Positions 9,819-19,845 are shown, counted from the stretch's first letter. The stretch: 58,527 nucleotides of DNA from Spirochaetota bacterium (GCA_009786125.1 WQTU01000135.1:1-58527), one strand, 5' to 3'. The notes: generated by a model not told the origin, from the letters alone. A program made the numbers and translations.

Positions 9819-10010
9819 AGAATCTCCTTAAAAATATTTTTTTCATTATCGTGCGCCACGCCTATTTTCATTATTACCGAATTTGTAATTCCCTCATCTA
9901 AAAACATAACTCAAAGTTATAATTTTATTCATATTAGAACGTAAAAGTCCTAGTGTCAATAACTTTCTGTTTAATAAACTGTAAGAAATATAGCATTGAG
10001 TTAGAGGTGT

Positions 10011-10331
10011 ATGATAAAACTAAGAACGATTCTCGCTGAAAATATCAAGTCCTATAGAACGGAAATGAAGTTATCTCAGATGAAATTGGCTGATCTAGTT
10101 GATACTGCTCCTAATTATATTGCTATGATTGAGGCTGGAAAACGTTTTCCATCAGATGTAATGCTCGAAAAGATAGCTTCCGCCCTTCATAGAGAGCCTT
10201 TCGAGTTATTTTCAGTATTACCAACACAGAAAAAGTGGCAGGTGGATTTATTGACCGAATTAGCGGATTTTATTGATGCAAAGTTACAAGAAGCCCAAAG
10301 AAAAAATTCTGCTAAACTAAAAAAATCTTAA
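10011..10331 (+). CDS. XRE-family HTH transcriptional regulator
   Basis: LRTILAENIKSYRTEMKLSQMKLADLVDTAPNYIAMIEAGKRFPSDVMLEKIASAL. Confidence 0.9.
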   Translation: MIKLRTILAENIKSYRTEMKLSQMKLADLVDTAPNYIAMIEAGKRFPSDVMLEKIASALHREPFELFSVLPTQKKWQVDLLTELADFIDAKLQEAQRKNSAKLKKS

Positions 10332-10370
10332 ACCAAATATATGAGACTAAAAAGCTAATTTAAAAAATTG

Positions 10371-10399
10371 TTGCTTTTTTATAAAAATTGAATTATTAT
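10371..10399 (+). promoter_or_regulatory. Candidate sigma70 promoter for abi-associated small RNA
   Basis: TTGCTT (10371-10376), 17-nt spacer, TATTAT (10394-10399). Confidence 0.5.
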
Positions 10400-10405
10400 T
10401 AATTA

Positions 10406-10458
10406 ACAGGACTCCCCGCACCTCTTAACAATGTGTCCCATGGGGAGACGTCTTTTTT
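10406..10458 (+). ncRNA. Candidate structured antitoxin-type small RNA upstream of the Abi_2/AbiF-like gene
   Basis: ACAGGACTCCCCGCACCTCTTAACAATGTGTCCCATGGGGAGACGTCTTTTTT; CTCCCC/GGGGAG stem, possible CAC/GTG and GGAC/GTCC pairings, U-tract ending at the abi ATG. Confidence 0.65.
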
Positions 10459-11406
10459 ATGACAGATCAATTAAAACCAACAACAACTTATGACGAGCAA
10501 ATAGAAAAATTATGCGCTAGAGGTTGTCTTGTTAAAGACAAGATTTTTTGCAAAGAAATCTTATCAAGAATAAATTACTATCGTTTTACTGCCTATTTTC
10601 TTCCTTTCCGGAATAAAAATGATGACAATTATTTACCCGGAACAAATTTTGAAACTATTTATCAGATATATGAATTTGACAGGAATATGCGCAGTATTAT
10701 ATTTAAGGCAATAGAAGAAGTAGAGATATATTTGCGAGCAAAATTTGCTTATTATCATGCTCATAAATTTGGTGCAATGGGATACATTGACGAAGTGAAT
10801 TATAATACGTTTCACAAACATGATCAGTTTATAAAACGCATTGAAGAAGAGAAAGATAAAAATAAAAAAGTATTATTTGTAAAGCATCATATTGAAAAAT
10901 ACAATAACCAGTTTCCGATATGGGTAATTACTGAATTATTTTCATTTGGAATGCTCTCTTATTTTTATCATGATTTACATGCTATTGATCAAAAAAAACT
11001 GGCGAAAGAATTATTTAATACTAACCTGAAAAACTTAAAAAGCTGGCTCCGATGTTGTACTGATCTGCGTAATATTTGTGCCCACTATGGAAGGCTCTAT
11101 TTTAGAATATTTACAGCAATTCCATCAGGAATTCCGGAAATAGACGAAAAGTCTAATAGACGTTTATATGGAGCTATCCTTGCATTGAAAAAAATATATC
11201 CTGATGCTAATAAATGGAATAAAGAAATTTTTAATTCAATTTCTGATCTGCTTATTCAATATTCAAATGTTATTAATTTAAGGCATATTGGGTTCCCGGA
11301 TAATTGGCAAGAATCTTTGGAGAAACGCTCAAACAAACCTTTTAAACCAAAAATATCTCTTTTAGTGTCAATTTTGTGCGTGACAATCAAATCATTTACA
11401 GCATAA
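10459..11406 (+). CDS. Abi_2 family (AbiD/AbiF-like) HEPN-type abortive infection protein
   Basis: QIEKLCARGCLV...RINYYRFTAYFLPF; FDRNMRSIIFKAIEEVEIYLRAKFAYYHA; RNICAH (RNxxxH) HEPN motif. Confidence 0.9.
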   Translation: MTDQLKPTTTYDEQIEKLCARGCLVKDKIFCKEILSRINYYRFTAYFLPFRNKNDDNYLPGTNFETIYQIYEFDRNMRSIIFKAIEEVEIYLRAKFAYYHAHKFGAMGYIDEVNYNTFHKHDQFIKRIEEEKDKNKKVLFVKHHIEKYNNQFPIWVITELFSFGMLSYFYHDLHAIDQKKLAKELFNTNLKNLKSWLRCCTDLRNICAHYGRLYFRIFTAIPSGIPEIDEKSNRRLYGAILALKKIYPDANKWNKEIFNSISDLLIQYSNVINLRHIGFPDNWQESLEKRSNKPFKPKISLLVSILCVTIKSFTA

Positions 11407-11450
11407 GGAATTAGTTCCCCGCCTTTCGACGGAGATTACTAAGAAAAATA

Positions 11451-11524
11451 TGGGCCCACTAGGACTTGAACCTAGGGCCACTTGATTATGAGTCAAGCGC
11501 TCTAACCAACTGAGCTATGAGCCC
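11451..11524 (-). tRNA. tRNA with CAU anticodon, most like tRNA-Ile2
   Basis: Cloverleaf GGGCTCATAGCTCAGTTGGTTAGAGCGCTTGACTCATAATCAAGTGGCCCTAGGTTCAAGTCCTAGTGGGCCCA; acceptor pairs; GACTCATAATC anticodon arm; no encoded CCA. Confidence 0.92.
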
Positions 11525-11672
11525 CTATCTAGTTTAATTTATATAAACAACGCCTGTTTTGTCAAGTAATTTCGCAAAGTAATTTTTGCCTCATTGAAAA
11601 CATTTGCTCATCTCCTCGCCGCAATGGGGATATTGAACCCGCCTGCGAAAAAATATAGAGTATTAACAATTT

Positions 11673-12305
11673 ATGGAAAAAAACGAATTTCCCGTGCAAA
11701 ATGTGCAAGAAGAAAAAGCAAAACTAAGAAAAAAGATAAAAAACCTCTATAAAATCCTCGCCAGACAGGAAATTGCAGAAAAGAGCAAAAAAATCCTAAA
11801 TAATCTTAAATTGCTTGAAATATGGAGCAGAGCCAGCACTATTCTTGCTTTTTTGCCCCTTAGCGACGAAGTTGACACCACCTTTATTATCGAAGATGCT
11901 CTAATGCACGGAAAAAAAGTCGCTGTTCCGAGAATTAAAAACAATGATATGGCTTTTCTTTATATTACTTCGCTTGCAGCAGATTCTCTGAAAAAACATG
12001 ATTTTGGAATGTACGAACCTTTACCAACAGCAGAACCTGTTAATATGGAGAATAAGGATTCAGCCGATTCACGCAGAATATTGATACTAACACCCGGAAT
12101 AGCTTTTGACAAGCAATGCAACAGATTAGGCAGAGGCAAAAGTTTTTACGACAGATTCCTTTCTAAATATGGAAAAAACTGCATTAAAGCAGGAATTGCT
12201 TTTAATTTTCAAATTGCAGAAAATCTCCCAATCGAAGAACACGATGTTCAGCTCGACTTTGTAATAACAGATGAAAATATTTTCTCATCAGGCTCCGGCG
12301 CATGA
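11673..12305 (+). CDS. 5-formyltetrahydrofolate cyclo-ligase family protein
   Basis: LTPGIAFDKQCNRLGRGKSFYDRFLSKY motif. Confidence 0.92.
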   Translation: MEKNEFPVQNVQEEKAKLRKKIKNLYKILARQEIAEKSKKILNNLKLLEIWSRASTILAFLPLSDEVDTTFIIEDALMHGKKVAVPRIKNNDMAFLYITSLAADSLKKHDFGMYEPLPTAEPVNMENKDSADSRRILILTPGIAFDKQCNRLGRGKSFYDRFLSKYGKNCIKAGIAFNFQIAENLPIEEHDVQLDFVITDENIFSSGSGA

Positions 12306-13150
12306 ATACACTGGTTTTTCTACTGGTTATTTTTGCTGCATTTACACACGCCTTGTGGAACTTCTTTTCAAAAAAAGTTTCCGGTAATTTTACGATTTTC
12401 TGGTATGGCAATGTTATAGCACACTTTTTTTTGGCTGGTTATACAATATATTACCTTGCTACAACAGGATTTGATTTTAGAGCTACGCACTATCTAATTA
12501 TATCAATAATCACACACGCGCTTTATTATGTTTTTCTTCTTTATTTGTATTCTCGCGGAGATATATCAACTGTATACCCTATTGCGCGCGGAACCGGCGT
12601 TGCAGGCACTGCAATTCTTGCATCTTTGCTGCTCAAAGAAATAATTACCACAGGCGCAGTCTTTGGAATAGCCGCAGTCTGCTTTGGTATCTTTCTGATA
12701 GGATTAAGTAAAAATAAAAATCAGACGAGGGATATTAAATCATATTTTTTTGCAATCCTGACAGGCATTTGGATAGTTTTGTATTCAATCTCTGACAAGC
12801 AGGGAGTGCAATATATAAATCCCATTGCATATATAAATATTATGGATTTTTTTGCATTTGGAGCTCTAACAGGATTGGCTAATAAAAATGGCTTTGCAAA
12901 TTCCATCAAAGTAGTTAAAAAACATTTTAAAGAAACTCTTATAATAGGCTTTGGTTCTGTAGGAACATATTTGATAATTTTATTTGCAATGACGCTCGAA
13001 CGGGCAAGTTATATTGTATCTGTAAGAGAATTCTCTGTTGTAATTGCATCAATATTGGGGTTTATTTTCCTCAAAGAAAAAGCAACCCCATTTAAAATAT
13101 TCGGGATTGTATGTGTAACCGCAGGGCTTATACTAATAAAAATGGGGTAG
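12302..13150 (+). CDS. EamA/DMT-type transporter
   Basis: Two EamA-like halves; STVYPIARGTGVAGTAILASLLLKE; 4-bp overlap with upstream gene. Confidence 0.88.
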   Translation: MNTLVFLLVIFAAFTHALWNFFSKKVSGNFTIFWYGNVIAHFFLAGYTIYYLATTGFDFRATHYLIISIITHALYYVFLLYLYSRGDISTVYPIARGTGVAGTAILASLLLKEIITTGAVFGIAAVCFGIFLIGLSKNKNQTRDIKSYFFAILTGIWIVLYSISDKQGVQYINPIAYINIMDFFAFGALTGLANKNGFANSIKVVKKHFKETLIIGFGSVGTYLIILFAMTLERASYIVSVREFSVVIASILGFIFLKEKATPFKIFGIVCVTAGLILIKMG

Positions 13151-13205
13151 ACAAAATATTGACCAAAGAAGATAATATTTATTATCGGGAGCAGCCAAAG
13201 GCGTA

Positions 13206-13255
13206 CCCCGAAGGTTTATAAATAAATTTATTTTTGTTTAACACAATATTCGGGG
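13206..13255 (+). repeat. 50-nt hairpin element (family 3), copy A
   Basis: ccccgaaggtttataaataaatttatttttgtttaacacaatattcgggg; 7-bp closing stem; right arm next to SD of ORF 13263. Confidence 0.8.
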
Positions 13256-13262
13256 AAGTAAA

Positions 13263-13853
13263 ATGGGAGAGATAAAATCTGCGCTTGAACTTGCGCTTGA
13301 GCGAACAAATAATGTACAGAGCGATAAAACACTTATTGAAAAGCACAAAGCAATTGAAGAAGGCAGAAAAGCAGCATTTGAATACATGGAAAAAAATGAT
13401 GCAAAAGAGACTTCTCTTGAAAAATTAATAAAAGAAAGCAGCAAAGAAAAACAACAATGGCTGCGGGAAGGAATATTCAAAGTTCTTATAAGCAATCTAA
13501 AACTTCCCGAAGACGAATCATCTTTTAAAAAAGTAAGTAAAATTCGCGATGGCTTTTCTGCAATTGCCAAAGAAAAAAAAGAAATTACCTTACTTTTTGC
13601 ACAAGTTGAACAGGTTTTGAAGCAATATTTACAAAATAAAAAAGCAGTAATAGAAAATTTAAACAATAACTTTGAGCAAAAACTCAGGGAAAAAGAAGAA
13701 ATCCTTTCCAAACAACTAGGAGCAAAAATAACTCTAAAACCAGAGAACGACCCTGAATATAAAGAGTATCTTCATAAAATAACGAATCAGTTTGATCAGC
13801 AATACCGCGAACTTCTTGCAAAAGTCAGAAACGAAATCGAAAGCAGAATTTAA
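13263..13853 (+). CDS. Hypothetical coiled-coil-rich protein (196 aa)
   Basis: SD ggggaag before ATG; Lys/Glu-rich helical sequence. Confidence 0.7.
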   Translation: MGEIKSALELALERTNNVQSDKTLIEKHKAIEEGRKAAFEYMEKNDAKETSLEKLIKESSKEKQQWLREGIFKVLISNLKLPEDESSFKKVSKIRDGFSAIAKEKKEITLLFAQVEQVLKQYLQNKKAVIENLNNNFEQKLREKEEILSKQLGAKITLKPENDPEYKEYLHKITNQFDQQYRELLAKVRNEIESRI

Positions 13854-13887
13854 CCCATTCCTCCTGCAGAAACAATAGAAACCCGGG

Positions 13888-14346
13888 TTATTCGTCCCTG
13901 AAAAGGTCTATTACTTCTTCCGGTGCCTTGGCATTTATAAGCAGGCGGCAAAAACTCTGCGATCTGGTAATTCGCGCAATTTCTGCAAGCGCCTCAATAT
14001 GAGGTCCGGATTGGCTTGGCTGTGCAAGGAGTAGGAAAAAAAGCTTCGAAGGTTCACCATCAAGAGAATCAAAATCTATTCCAACAGAAGATATACCTAT
14101 CGCAAGTGTAAGTTTTTTTACTTTTTCTGTTTTTGCGTGCGGAACAGCAATTCCTTTCTCAAGTCCTGTGCTTCCCATATTTTCTCTTGCAATAACAGCC
14201 TTAAAAACACTTTCGGCATCTTCAATTTTTCCAGCTTTGTCAAGAACTTCTATAAGCTCTCTTATTACTTCTGTCTTCGTATTTGATTTTAATGGTACTC
14301 TAATAACATTTGTTGCTATTAAATCTACTATCGCCATTTTTTCCAT
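13888..14346 (-). CDS. PTS EIIA domain protein (fructose/nitrogen type)
   Basis: VIARENMGSTGLEKGIAVPHAKTEKV phospho-His site. Confidence 0.92.
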   Translation of the reverse strand: MEKMAIVDLIATNVIRVPLKSNTKTEVIRELIEVLDKAGKIEDAESVFKAVIARENMGSTGLEKGIAVPHAKTEKVKKLTLAIGISSVGIDFDSLDGEPSKLFFLLLAQPSQSGPHIEALAEIARITRSQSFCRLLINAKAPEEVIDLFRDE

Positions 14347-14374
14347 CCTTAATAGTTATAGAAAGTATTATACA

Positions 14375-14863
14375 CTATATAAGCCGATTGTAAAGCTCTA
14401 AAACTCTTTCTTCATCTTTTACAATAAGAACAGAGCAATTTACACTCCTCATAGCTCTTTCTGTTTCATTATAAAGTTCATCTCGCCGACTCAGTGTTTT
14501 TGAAAGTTCGCCAATTATCAAAAGATCAACTTCGTGCTTTTTTGTGGCGTTTTTTATTTCTACACTAATACTTCCGCTTGCCCTAAGAAGATTTACATCT
14601 ACCCCAACTTTCGCAGCTAATTGGCTAACATGATTTAAGTACCTATCAGCATCTAAGTCAAGATCTTTTTTATACTCTTCTTCCTCTGCTTCTAAAAATA
14701 TTCTTGCACTTACAAGATCAGCCAATGCTCTTGTGTTTACAACATAAAGAACAAAGAATTCTGCCCCCATGCTTTTTGCAAAGCATATTCCATATTGGGC
14801 AGCAATAATTGATTCTTCACTTCCATCAACATAAACCATTATTTTTCTTACAGGTTTATTCAT
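14375..14863 (-). CDS. Universal stress protein family
   Basis: KIMVYVDGSEESIIAAQYGICFAKSMGAEFFVLYVV; VDLLIIGELSKT. Confidence 0.9.
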   Translation of the reverse strand: MNKPVRKIMVYVDGSEESIIAAQYGICFAKSMGAEFFVLYVVNTRALADLVSARIFLEAEEEEYKKDLDLDADRYLNHVSQLAAKVGVDVNLLRASGSISVEIKNATKKHEVDLLIIGELSKTLSRRDELYNETERAMRSVNCSVLIVKDEERVLELYNRLI

Positions 14864-14886
14864 GAAATTCTCCTGAATTTAAACAA

Positions 14887-14922
14887 ATACAGCTTAATGC
14901 ACAAAACATTAGCACTGTATTA
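14887..14922 (-). terminator. Candidate hairpin terminator of V-ATPase operon
   Basis: aatacag-c-ttaatg-cacaaaa-cattag-ca-ctgtatt hairpin; weak T tract. Confidence 0.4.
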
Positions 14923-14993
14923 TTTTATGACGAATTACCTGGTTTTTCAAATCTTTTTTTTGGATTTAAGCAGTAAATTTTCTTTTTATGCAG

Positions 14994-15632
14994 TTATGGC
15001 TGCTGATTATCAAGTTTTTTCTTTTCCAGCCGCAATTTTGTCATTTTTAGCAGTATTATTATATCTCGTTCATTTTCTTCGAGCTTATTTTCTATATGCT
15101 TTACTGTTTCTTGTAAATTCGGGATAGCAATTTTTTCAAGAGCATTAACTTTTCTTATTGCTTTTTTAACTTCTCCCGCTAATCTCATTATGGATATTTT
15201 AAGTTCTGCAAGCTTGCCCATTGCTTTAACAACTATTTTAAATTCTTTTAAGGAACTATCAAGCCAAAAACTTGTTCCCATAAGGCTGTAATAAGGCGGA
15301 TAATCTTCAAAAGAAGTATCAACTACTGGAAGCCCTACTCCCATTATTTTTCGCTGGGATATTTTTACATTACTGCCTATATTAATAGCGCTTGCAATTT
15401 GAAAAAGCTTAAGTTTACCTACATCAAGCACTGCATGCTCAAGAGCGCGGTATGCTTCCGACAATGCTTTTTCAACTTCTTCTTCATGGTCTACAGCCTG
15501 ATCAATCAGATTCAAAAGCTCCATAACCAGAATATTTTTTTTTTGGTCAAGAAGTTCGTGCCCAAGTTTTGCAAACTTTAGCTCATTTTTAAGAGTAAGC
15601 ATATTGGTTTTTGTAGGTGCTACGTTTCTCAT
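14994..15632 (-). CDS. V-type ATP synthase subunit D
   Basis: RNVAPTKTNMLTLKNELKFAKLGHELLDQKKNILVMELL. Confidence 0.95.
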   Translation of the reverse strand: MRNVAPTKTNMLTLKNELKFAKLGHELLDQKKNILVMELLNLIDQAVDHEEEVEKALSEAYRALEHAVLDVGKLKLFQIASAINIGSNVKISQRKIMGVGLPVVDTSFEDYPPYYSLMGTSFWLDSSLKEFKIVVKAMGKLAELKISIMRLAGEVKKAIRKVNALEKIAIPNLQETVKHIENKLEENERDIIILLKMTKLRLEKKKLDNQQP

Positions 15633-17044
15633 TATCTTCCGTAATATTTATCTATTTCTTCTTCCGTAACCCTATGGAGTTCTTCTCTCGGAAGCAGATT
15701 AAGGCACTGCCAGCCCTTATCCAAAGTTTCTTCAATTGTTCTGTCCTCGTTCATTTTTTGAGAAACAAAATTCCTTTCAAGGGCTTCTCCAAATTCCATA
15801 TATTGATGGTCAAGAGGAGTAAGCTCTTCTTCGCCAATAACCGAAGCCAGGTTTCTTACATCTTTTACATAGCTATATGCTGCAAAAAGCTGGCTCGCAA
15901 GATGCGGGTGGTCTTCTCTTGTCATGCCTTCGCCAATCCCGTCTTTCATAAGCCTGGAAAGAGACGGAAGACCTGCCACAGGAGGATAAATATTTCTACT
16001 GTACATTCCTCTCTCGAAAACTATCTGTCCTTCTGTTATATATCCTGTAAGATCGGGAATTGGGTGGGAAATATCATCATTAGGCATTGTAAGAATAGGG
16101 AGCTGAGTTATTGATCCGCTAAATCCTTTTATCATTCCCGATCTTTCGTAAAGTTCTGCAAGGTCAGAATACAAATATCCGGGATAACCTTTTCTTGAAG
16201 GAATTTCTCCTCTAATTGTTGAAATCTCTCTTAGAGATTCGCAATAGTTTGAAATATCTGTCATTATTACAAGTACGTGCATATTTTTGTTAAATGCCAG
16301 GTGCTCTGCAAGGGTAAGGGCAGTACGCGGTGTAATTATTCTTTCAATCGAAGGATCATCGGCAAGCGATAAAAACAGGGCTACATTATCAATAACCCCT
16401 GTTTCCTCAAAAGATCTTACGAAAAATTTTGCGACATCATTTTTTACACCCATTGCTGCAAAAACAACTGCAAAGTCTGTTGTGCCGCCTTTTATTTTTG
16501 CCTGTCTTGCAATCTGCGCAGCAAGCTCATTATGCGGAAGACCATTGCCGGAAAATATTGGAAGCTTTTGCCCCCTAATAAGGGTATTCATTCCATCTAT
16601 GGAAGAAATGCCTGTCTGTATAAAATCTTTTGGATATGAGCGCGCTGTTGGGTTTATTGCGACTCCGTTTACATCAAGCTCTGCTTCCGGCATAGGCAAT
16701 GGTCCGTTGTCGATAGGCTGCCCAAGCCCATTAAAAACTCTTCCAAGCATTCTTTCGCTTACTCCAAGTTTAAGAGGCTCTCCCATAAACCTGACATGAG
16801 TTTCCGGCATTGTAAGCCCGGAAGTTCCTTCAAAAACTTGAACACAAACTATATCTTTGGAAGTATCAAGCACGAGCCCAAGTCTTACATTTCCCTGGGG
16901 ATCAATGCACTGAACAAGCTCTCGATAACCAACCGGGTGTGTTTTTCGTATAAATACAAGCGGACCATCTATTCTATCAACGCCAATATACTCAAGATTT
17001 GTTTTTAATCTTTTTTGCTTTTTATCTATATCAATTTCAGACAT
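15632..17044 (-). CDS. atpB: V-type ATP synthase subunit B
   Basis: LARQAKIKGG.. FAAMGVKNDVAKFFVRSFEETG; GMYSRNIYPPVAGLPSLSRLMKDGIGEGMTREDH. Confidence 0.97.
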   Translation of the reverse strand: MSEIDIDKKQKRLKTNLEYIGVDRIDGPLVFIRKTHPVGYRELVQCIDPQGNVRLGLVLDTSKDIVCVQVFEGTSGLTMPETHVRFMGEPLKLGVSERMLGRVFNGLGQPIDNGPLPMPEAELDVNGVAINPTARSYPKDFIQTGISSIDGMNTLIRGQKLPIFSGNGLPHNELAAQIARQAKIKGGTTDFAVVFAAMGVKNDVAKFFVRSFEETGVIDNVALFLSLADDPSIERIITPRTALTLAEHLAFNKNMHVLVIMTDISNYCESLREISTIRGEIPSRKGYPGYLYSDLAELYERSGMIKGFSGSITQLPILTMPNDDISHPIPDLTGYITEGQIVFERGMYSRNIYPPVAGLPSLSRLMKDGIGEGMTREDHPHLASQLFAAYSYVKDVRNLASVIGEEELTPLDHQYMEFGEALERNFVSQKMNEDRTIEETLDKGWQCLNLLPREELHRVTEEEIDKYYGR

Positions 17045-17088
17045 TCATCGCCCCCAATTAGACCCATTCATCGCCCCCAATTAGATCC
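17043..17088. repeat. 23-bp tandem duplication spanning atpA 3' end / atpB SD
   Basis: attcatcgcccccaattagaccc attcatcgcccccaattagatcc (one mismatch). Confidence 0.93.
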
Positions 17089-18833
17089 ATAGAACGTTCG
17101 AGTTTTGCCATAAGCTTATCCAAGAGCTTAAGATCTTCGTTCGGAATATTAAATTTCATCTTTACAATATCCTGATAAATACTCAATTGCTTGAGCTTTA
17201 TAAGTGTAGCGCCTCTTTTTATTGCCTCCGCACCGCGTTTGTAATATTCAAGAATTAGCTGAAGCATTTTCATCTGCTTTTCTGCAGTGGAATATCTGTC
17301 AATTGTATCAAATGCATTCTGCTGCAAAAAAGCATTTTTAAACAAAGTACACACTTCTATAATAAACTTTTGGCTATCGGGAAGCGCATCCGGACCAACC
17401 AATTTTACAACTTGCTGGAGTCTTACTTCTTTTTGCAGAAGTTCCATAATATTGCCTCTATCATCTGACCATGTTGGCCCTGCATTCCGCTCCCACCACG
17501 GAATAAGATCGAAAAGATATTCAGTATAACTATCGAGCCATGATATAGCCGGATAATGCCGCGCATTTGCAAGCTGCCTGTCAAGACCCCAAAAACATCT
17601 TACAAATCGTTTTGTATGCTGTGTAACAGGCTCAGAAAAGTCACCGCCAGGAGGAGATACTGCGCCAATAAGCGTTACAGAACCATCTTTATCGCAAAGA
17701 GTTTTCATATAACCCGCTCTTTCATAGAACTCTGCAATTCTTGTAGGTAAATAAGCAGGAAATCCTTCCTCTGCCGGCATTTCTTCCATACGACCGGAAA
17801 GCTCTCTTAAAGCCTCTGCCCATCTTGATGTTGAATCAGCCATAACAGCAACATGATACCCCATGTCCCTGAAATATTCTGCAAGAGTTACTCCGGTATA
17901 TATACTTGCCTCTCTTGCAGATACAGGCATATTGGATGTGTTTGCTATAAGAACAGTTCTTTCCATAAGGCTTTTCCCGGATCTTGGGTCAATAAGATTC
18001 GGAAACTCATTAAGAACATCTGTCATCTCGTTACCGCGCTCTCCGCATCCTATGTAAACAATAATATCTGCATCGCACCATTTTGCAATAGCGTGCTGCG
18101 TCATTGTCTTGCCCGTGCCAAAGCCTCCGGGGAGAGCTACTGTTCCGCCTTTTGCAATGGGAAAAAGCGTATCTATTACTCTTTGCCCTGTTACAAGAGG
18201 AATATCAAGGGGCAATCTTTCCTTAACCGGCCTGGGTTTTCTTATATGCCAGTTCTGAATCATTGTGATTTTTTTATCGCCATCTTTAGTTTCAAGAACA
18301 GCAACAGTATCTGTTACTTTGTAATCTCCTTCTGCAGAAATGGATTTAACTATTCCCGATATTCCTGGAGGAATTAGTATTTTATGATTTATTCTGTCTG
18401 TTTCCTGAACAGAGCCGATTATACCTCCCCCTTCCATAAGGGAACCAATCTCAATATCTTCCGGCACAAAGTGCCATTTCTTTTCTTTATTTATTGAAGA
18501 AACCTGAATACCTTTTTCAATAAAATGACCAGAAATCTTATATATATCTTCAAGGGGTCTTTGAATACCATCATATATAGTTCCAATAAGACCAGGACCA
18601 AGTTCTGCAGAAAGAGGCATTCCGGAACCATAAATATTGTCGCCGGGGCATATTCCTGTTGTATCTTCATAAACCTGAATTACAGCGCTTTGATCTTCCA
18701 GCTTTATTATTTCACCAATCAACCTGGATTCAGCTACTTCAACCAACTCCAGCATCATGGCATTTGTAATACCCATTGCTTCAATTACCGGTCCATTTAC
18801 TCTTTTTACTTGTCCTACTATTTGCCCTTTCAT
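17058..18833 (-). CDS. atpA: V-type ATP synthase subunit A
   Basis: [48 protein letters not shown]. Confidence 0.97.
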   Translation of the reverse strand: MKGQIVGQVKRVNGPVIEAMGITNAMMLELVEVAESRLIGEIIKLEDQSAVIQVYEDTTGICPGDNIYGSGMPLSAELGPGLIGTIYDGIQRPLEDIYKISGHFIEKGIQVSSINKEKKWHFVPEDIEIGSLMEGGGIIGSVQETDRINHKILIPPGISGIVKSISAEGDYKVTDTVAVLETKDGDKKITMIQNWHIRKPRPVKERLPLDIPLVTGQRVIDTLFPIAKGGTVALPGGFGTGKTMTQHAIAKWCDADIIVYIGCGERGNEMTDVLNEFPNLIDPRSGKSLMERTVLIANTSNMPVSAREASIYTGVTLAEYFRDMGYHVAVMADSTSRWAEALRELSGRMEEMPAEEGFPAYLPTRIAEFYERAGYMKTLCDKDGSVTLIGAVSPPGGDFSEPVTQHTKRFVRCFWGLDRQLANARHYPAISWLDSYTEYLFDLIPWWERNAGPTWSDDRGNIMELLQKEVRLQQVVKLVGPDALPDSQKFIIEVCTLFKNAFLQQNAFDTIDRYSTAEKQMKMLQLILEYYKRGAEAIKRGATLIKLKQLSIYQDIVKMKFNIPNEDLKLLDKLMAKLERSMDLIGGDEWV

Positions 18834-18870
18834 TTAGAACCTCATATATTCTGGAATTCTTTGCAGAAAA

Positions 18871-19506
18871 TTATGAAAAGAATTCCTTGTAAATTATTTT
18901 CCTTACTTCTGACTGGTACCTCATCAAACGTGTGGGTACCTGATTGTTAAATGCTGTCTTATTATCCTTTGACGACAATACTATTCCTTGACTAAAAAGG
19001 GGATCTTTATCTGCTTTTTTAAGACTGATATTTCTGCCTGTAAGAATATTATATTTTTTTTCAGTTTCCTTGAGAAAATCATCTGTCATAATTTTAAGTT
19101 CTTTTTGAGAAGCATTTACAATAGCTTCTTCTTTCCCAAGTCCGATTGCTGCTTCCAATATCCAGCTTCTTATTATCTCAACATAAGAAGGGTCATTTGC
19201 TTTTTCATCTATTTTTTCTTTTATTCTATTTATAACATCATTTATTGTGTTTTCTTTAATCTTAAGCGCAATGCGCCTGCACTCCACAGAGATTGCAGAT
19301 GCATTATTTCTTTCTATAACAGCAACTTGCTGCGCTATTTTCTTATCCGTATCTTTTTTTATGGCTGCTACCCGCATATCTTTAGCCAGTTGTTTATCAG
19401 CAACTGTTTTCTCTGCGGCTGCTATTATATTAACTGCTTCATGCCTTGCAGATTCACCAATGCCGGAGACTAATTCAACCATATCATCGCTGGATGTTTT
19501 CATCAT
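18871..19506 (-). CDS. V-type ATP synthase subunit E
   Basis: Position in operon; DMVELVSGIGESARHEAVNIIAAAEKT and C-terminal FNNQVPTRLMRYQSEVRKIIYKEFF. Confidence 0.85.
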   Translation of the reverse strand: MMKTSSDDMVELVSGIGESARHEAVNIIAAAEKTVADKQLAKDMRVAAIKKDTDKKIAQQVAVIERNNASAISVECRRIALKIKENTINDVINRIKEKIDEKANDPSYVEIIRSWILEAAIGLGKEEAIVNASQKELKIMTDDFLKETEKKYNILTGRNISLKKADKDPLFSQGIVLSSKDNKTAFNNQVPTRLMRYQSEVRKIIYKEFFS

Positions 19507-19536
19507 ACAATCCTTAAAAGAAAGACAAAATCAAAC

Positions 19537-19842
19537 TTAAAGCTTGATACCTATTGCTTCGTTTACCATTGCCCGAAGACCAAGCCTGCCTGGATCTTTT
19601 CCAGCCCGCCCCGGCACTTCAACAATCAATGGAAATTGTTTTGTAAAAATATATTTATCGACTTGAGACCGTATCATGTCAGCAATTTTATGCTCTATTA
19701 TAATAATTCCGACACCTTTGTCTTCCAGCGCTGTGTTAAATGCTACTTGTGCCTCAGCAGGATTTTCAGCCTTGAGCCCCTGTATGCCAACAAGGCCAAA
19801 TCCCAAAACAGCATCTTCATCGCCGATAATAAAATATTTCAT
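19537..19842 (-). CDS. V-type ATP synthase subunit F
   Basis: MKYFIIGDEDAVLGFGLVGIQG...IIIIEHKIADMIRSQVDKY. Confidence 0.93.
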   Translation of the reverse strand: MKYFIIGDEDAVLGFGLVGIQGLKAENPAEAQVAFNTALEDKGVGIIIIEHKIADMIRSQVDKYIFTKQFPLIVEVPGRAGKDPGRLGLRAMVNEAIGIKL

Positions 19843-19845
19843 TAC

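Noticed and set aside
11407-11445. Hairpin ttagttccccgcctttcgacggagattactaa as a second copy of the abi small RNA
   Set aside because: Only a short ccccgc match; loop and U-tract differ. More likely a weak terminator of abi.
13238-13711. 157-aa minus ORF opposite ORF 13263
   Set aside because: Ser/Phe-rich shadow of a Lys/Glu-rich coding sequence.
13882-13891. Palindrome aacccgggtt between convergent genes
   Set aside because: 10 bp, expected by chance; no supporting context.
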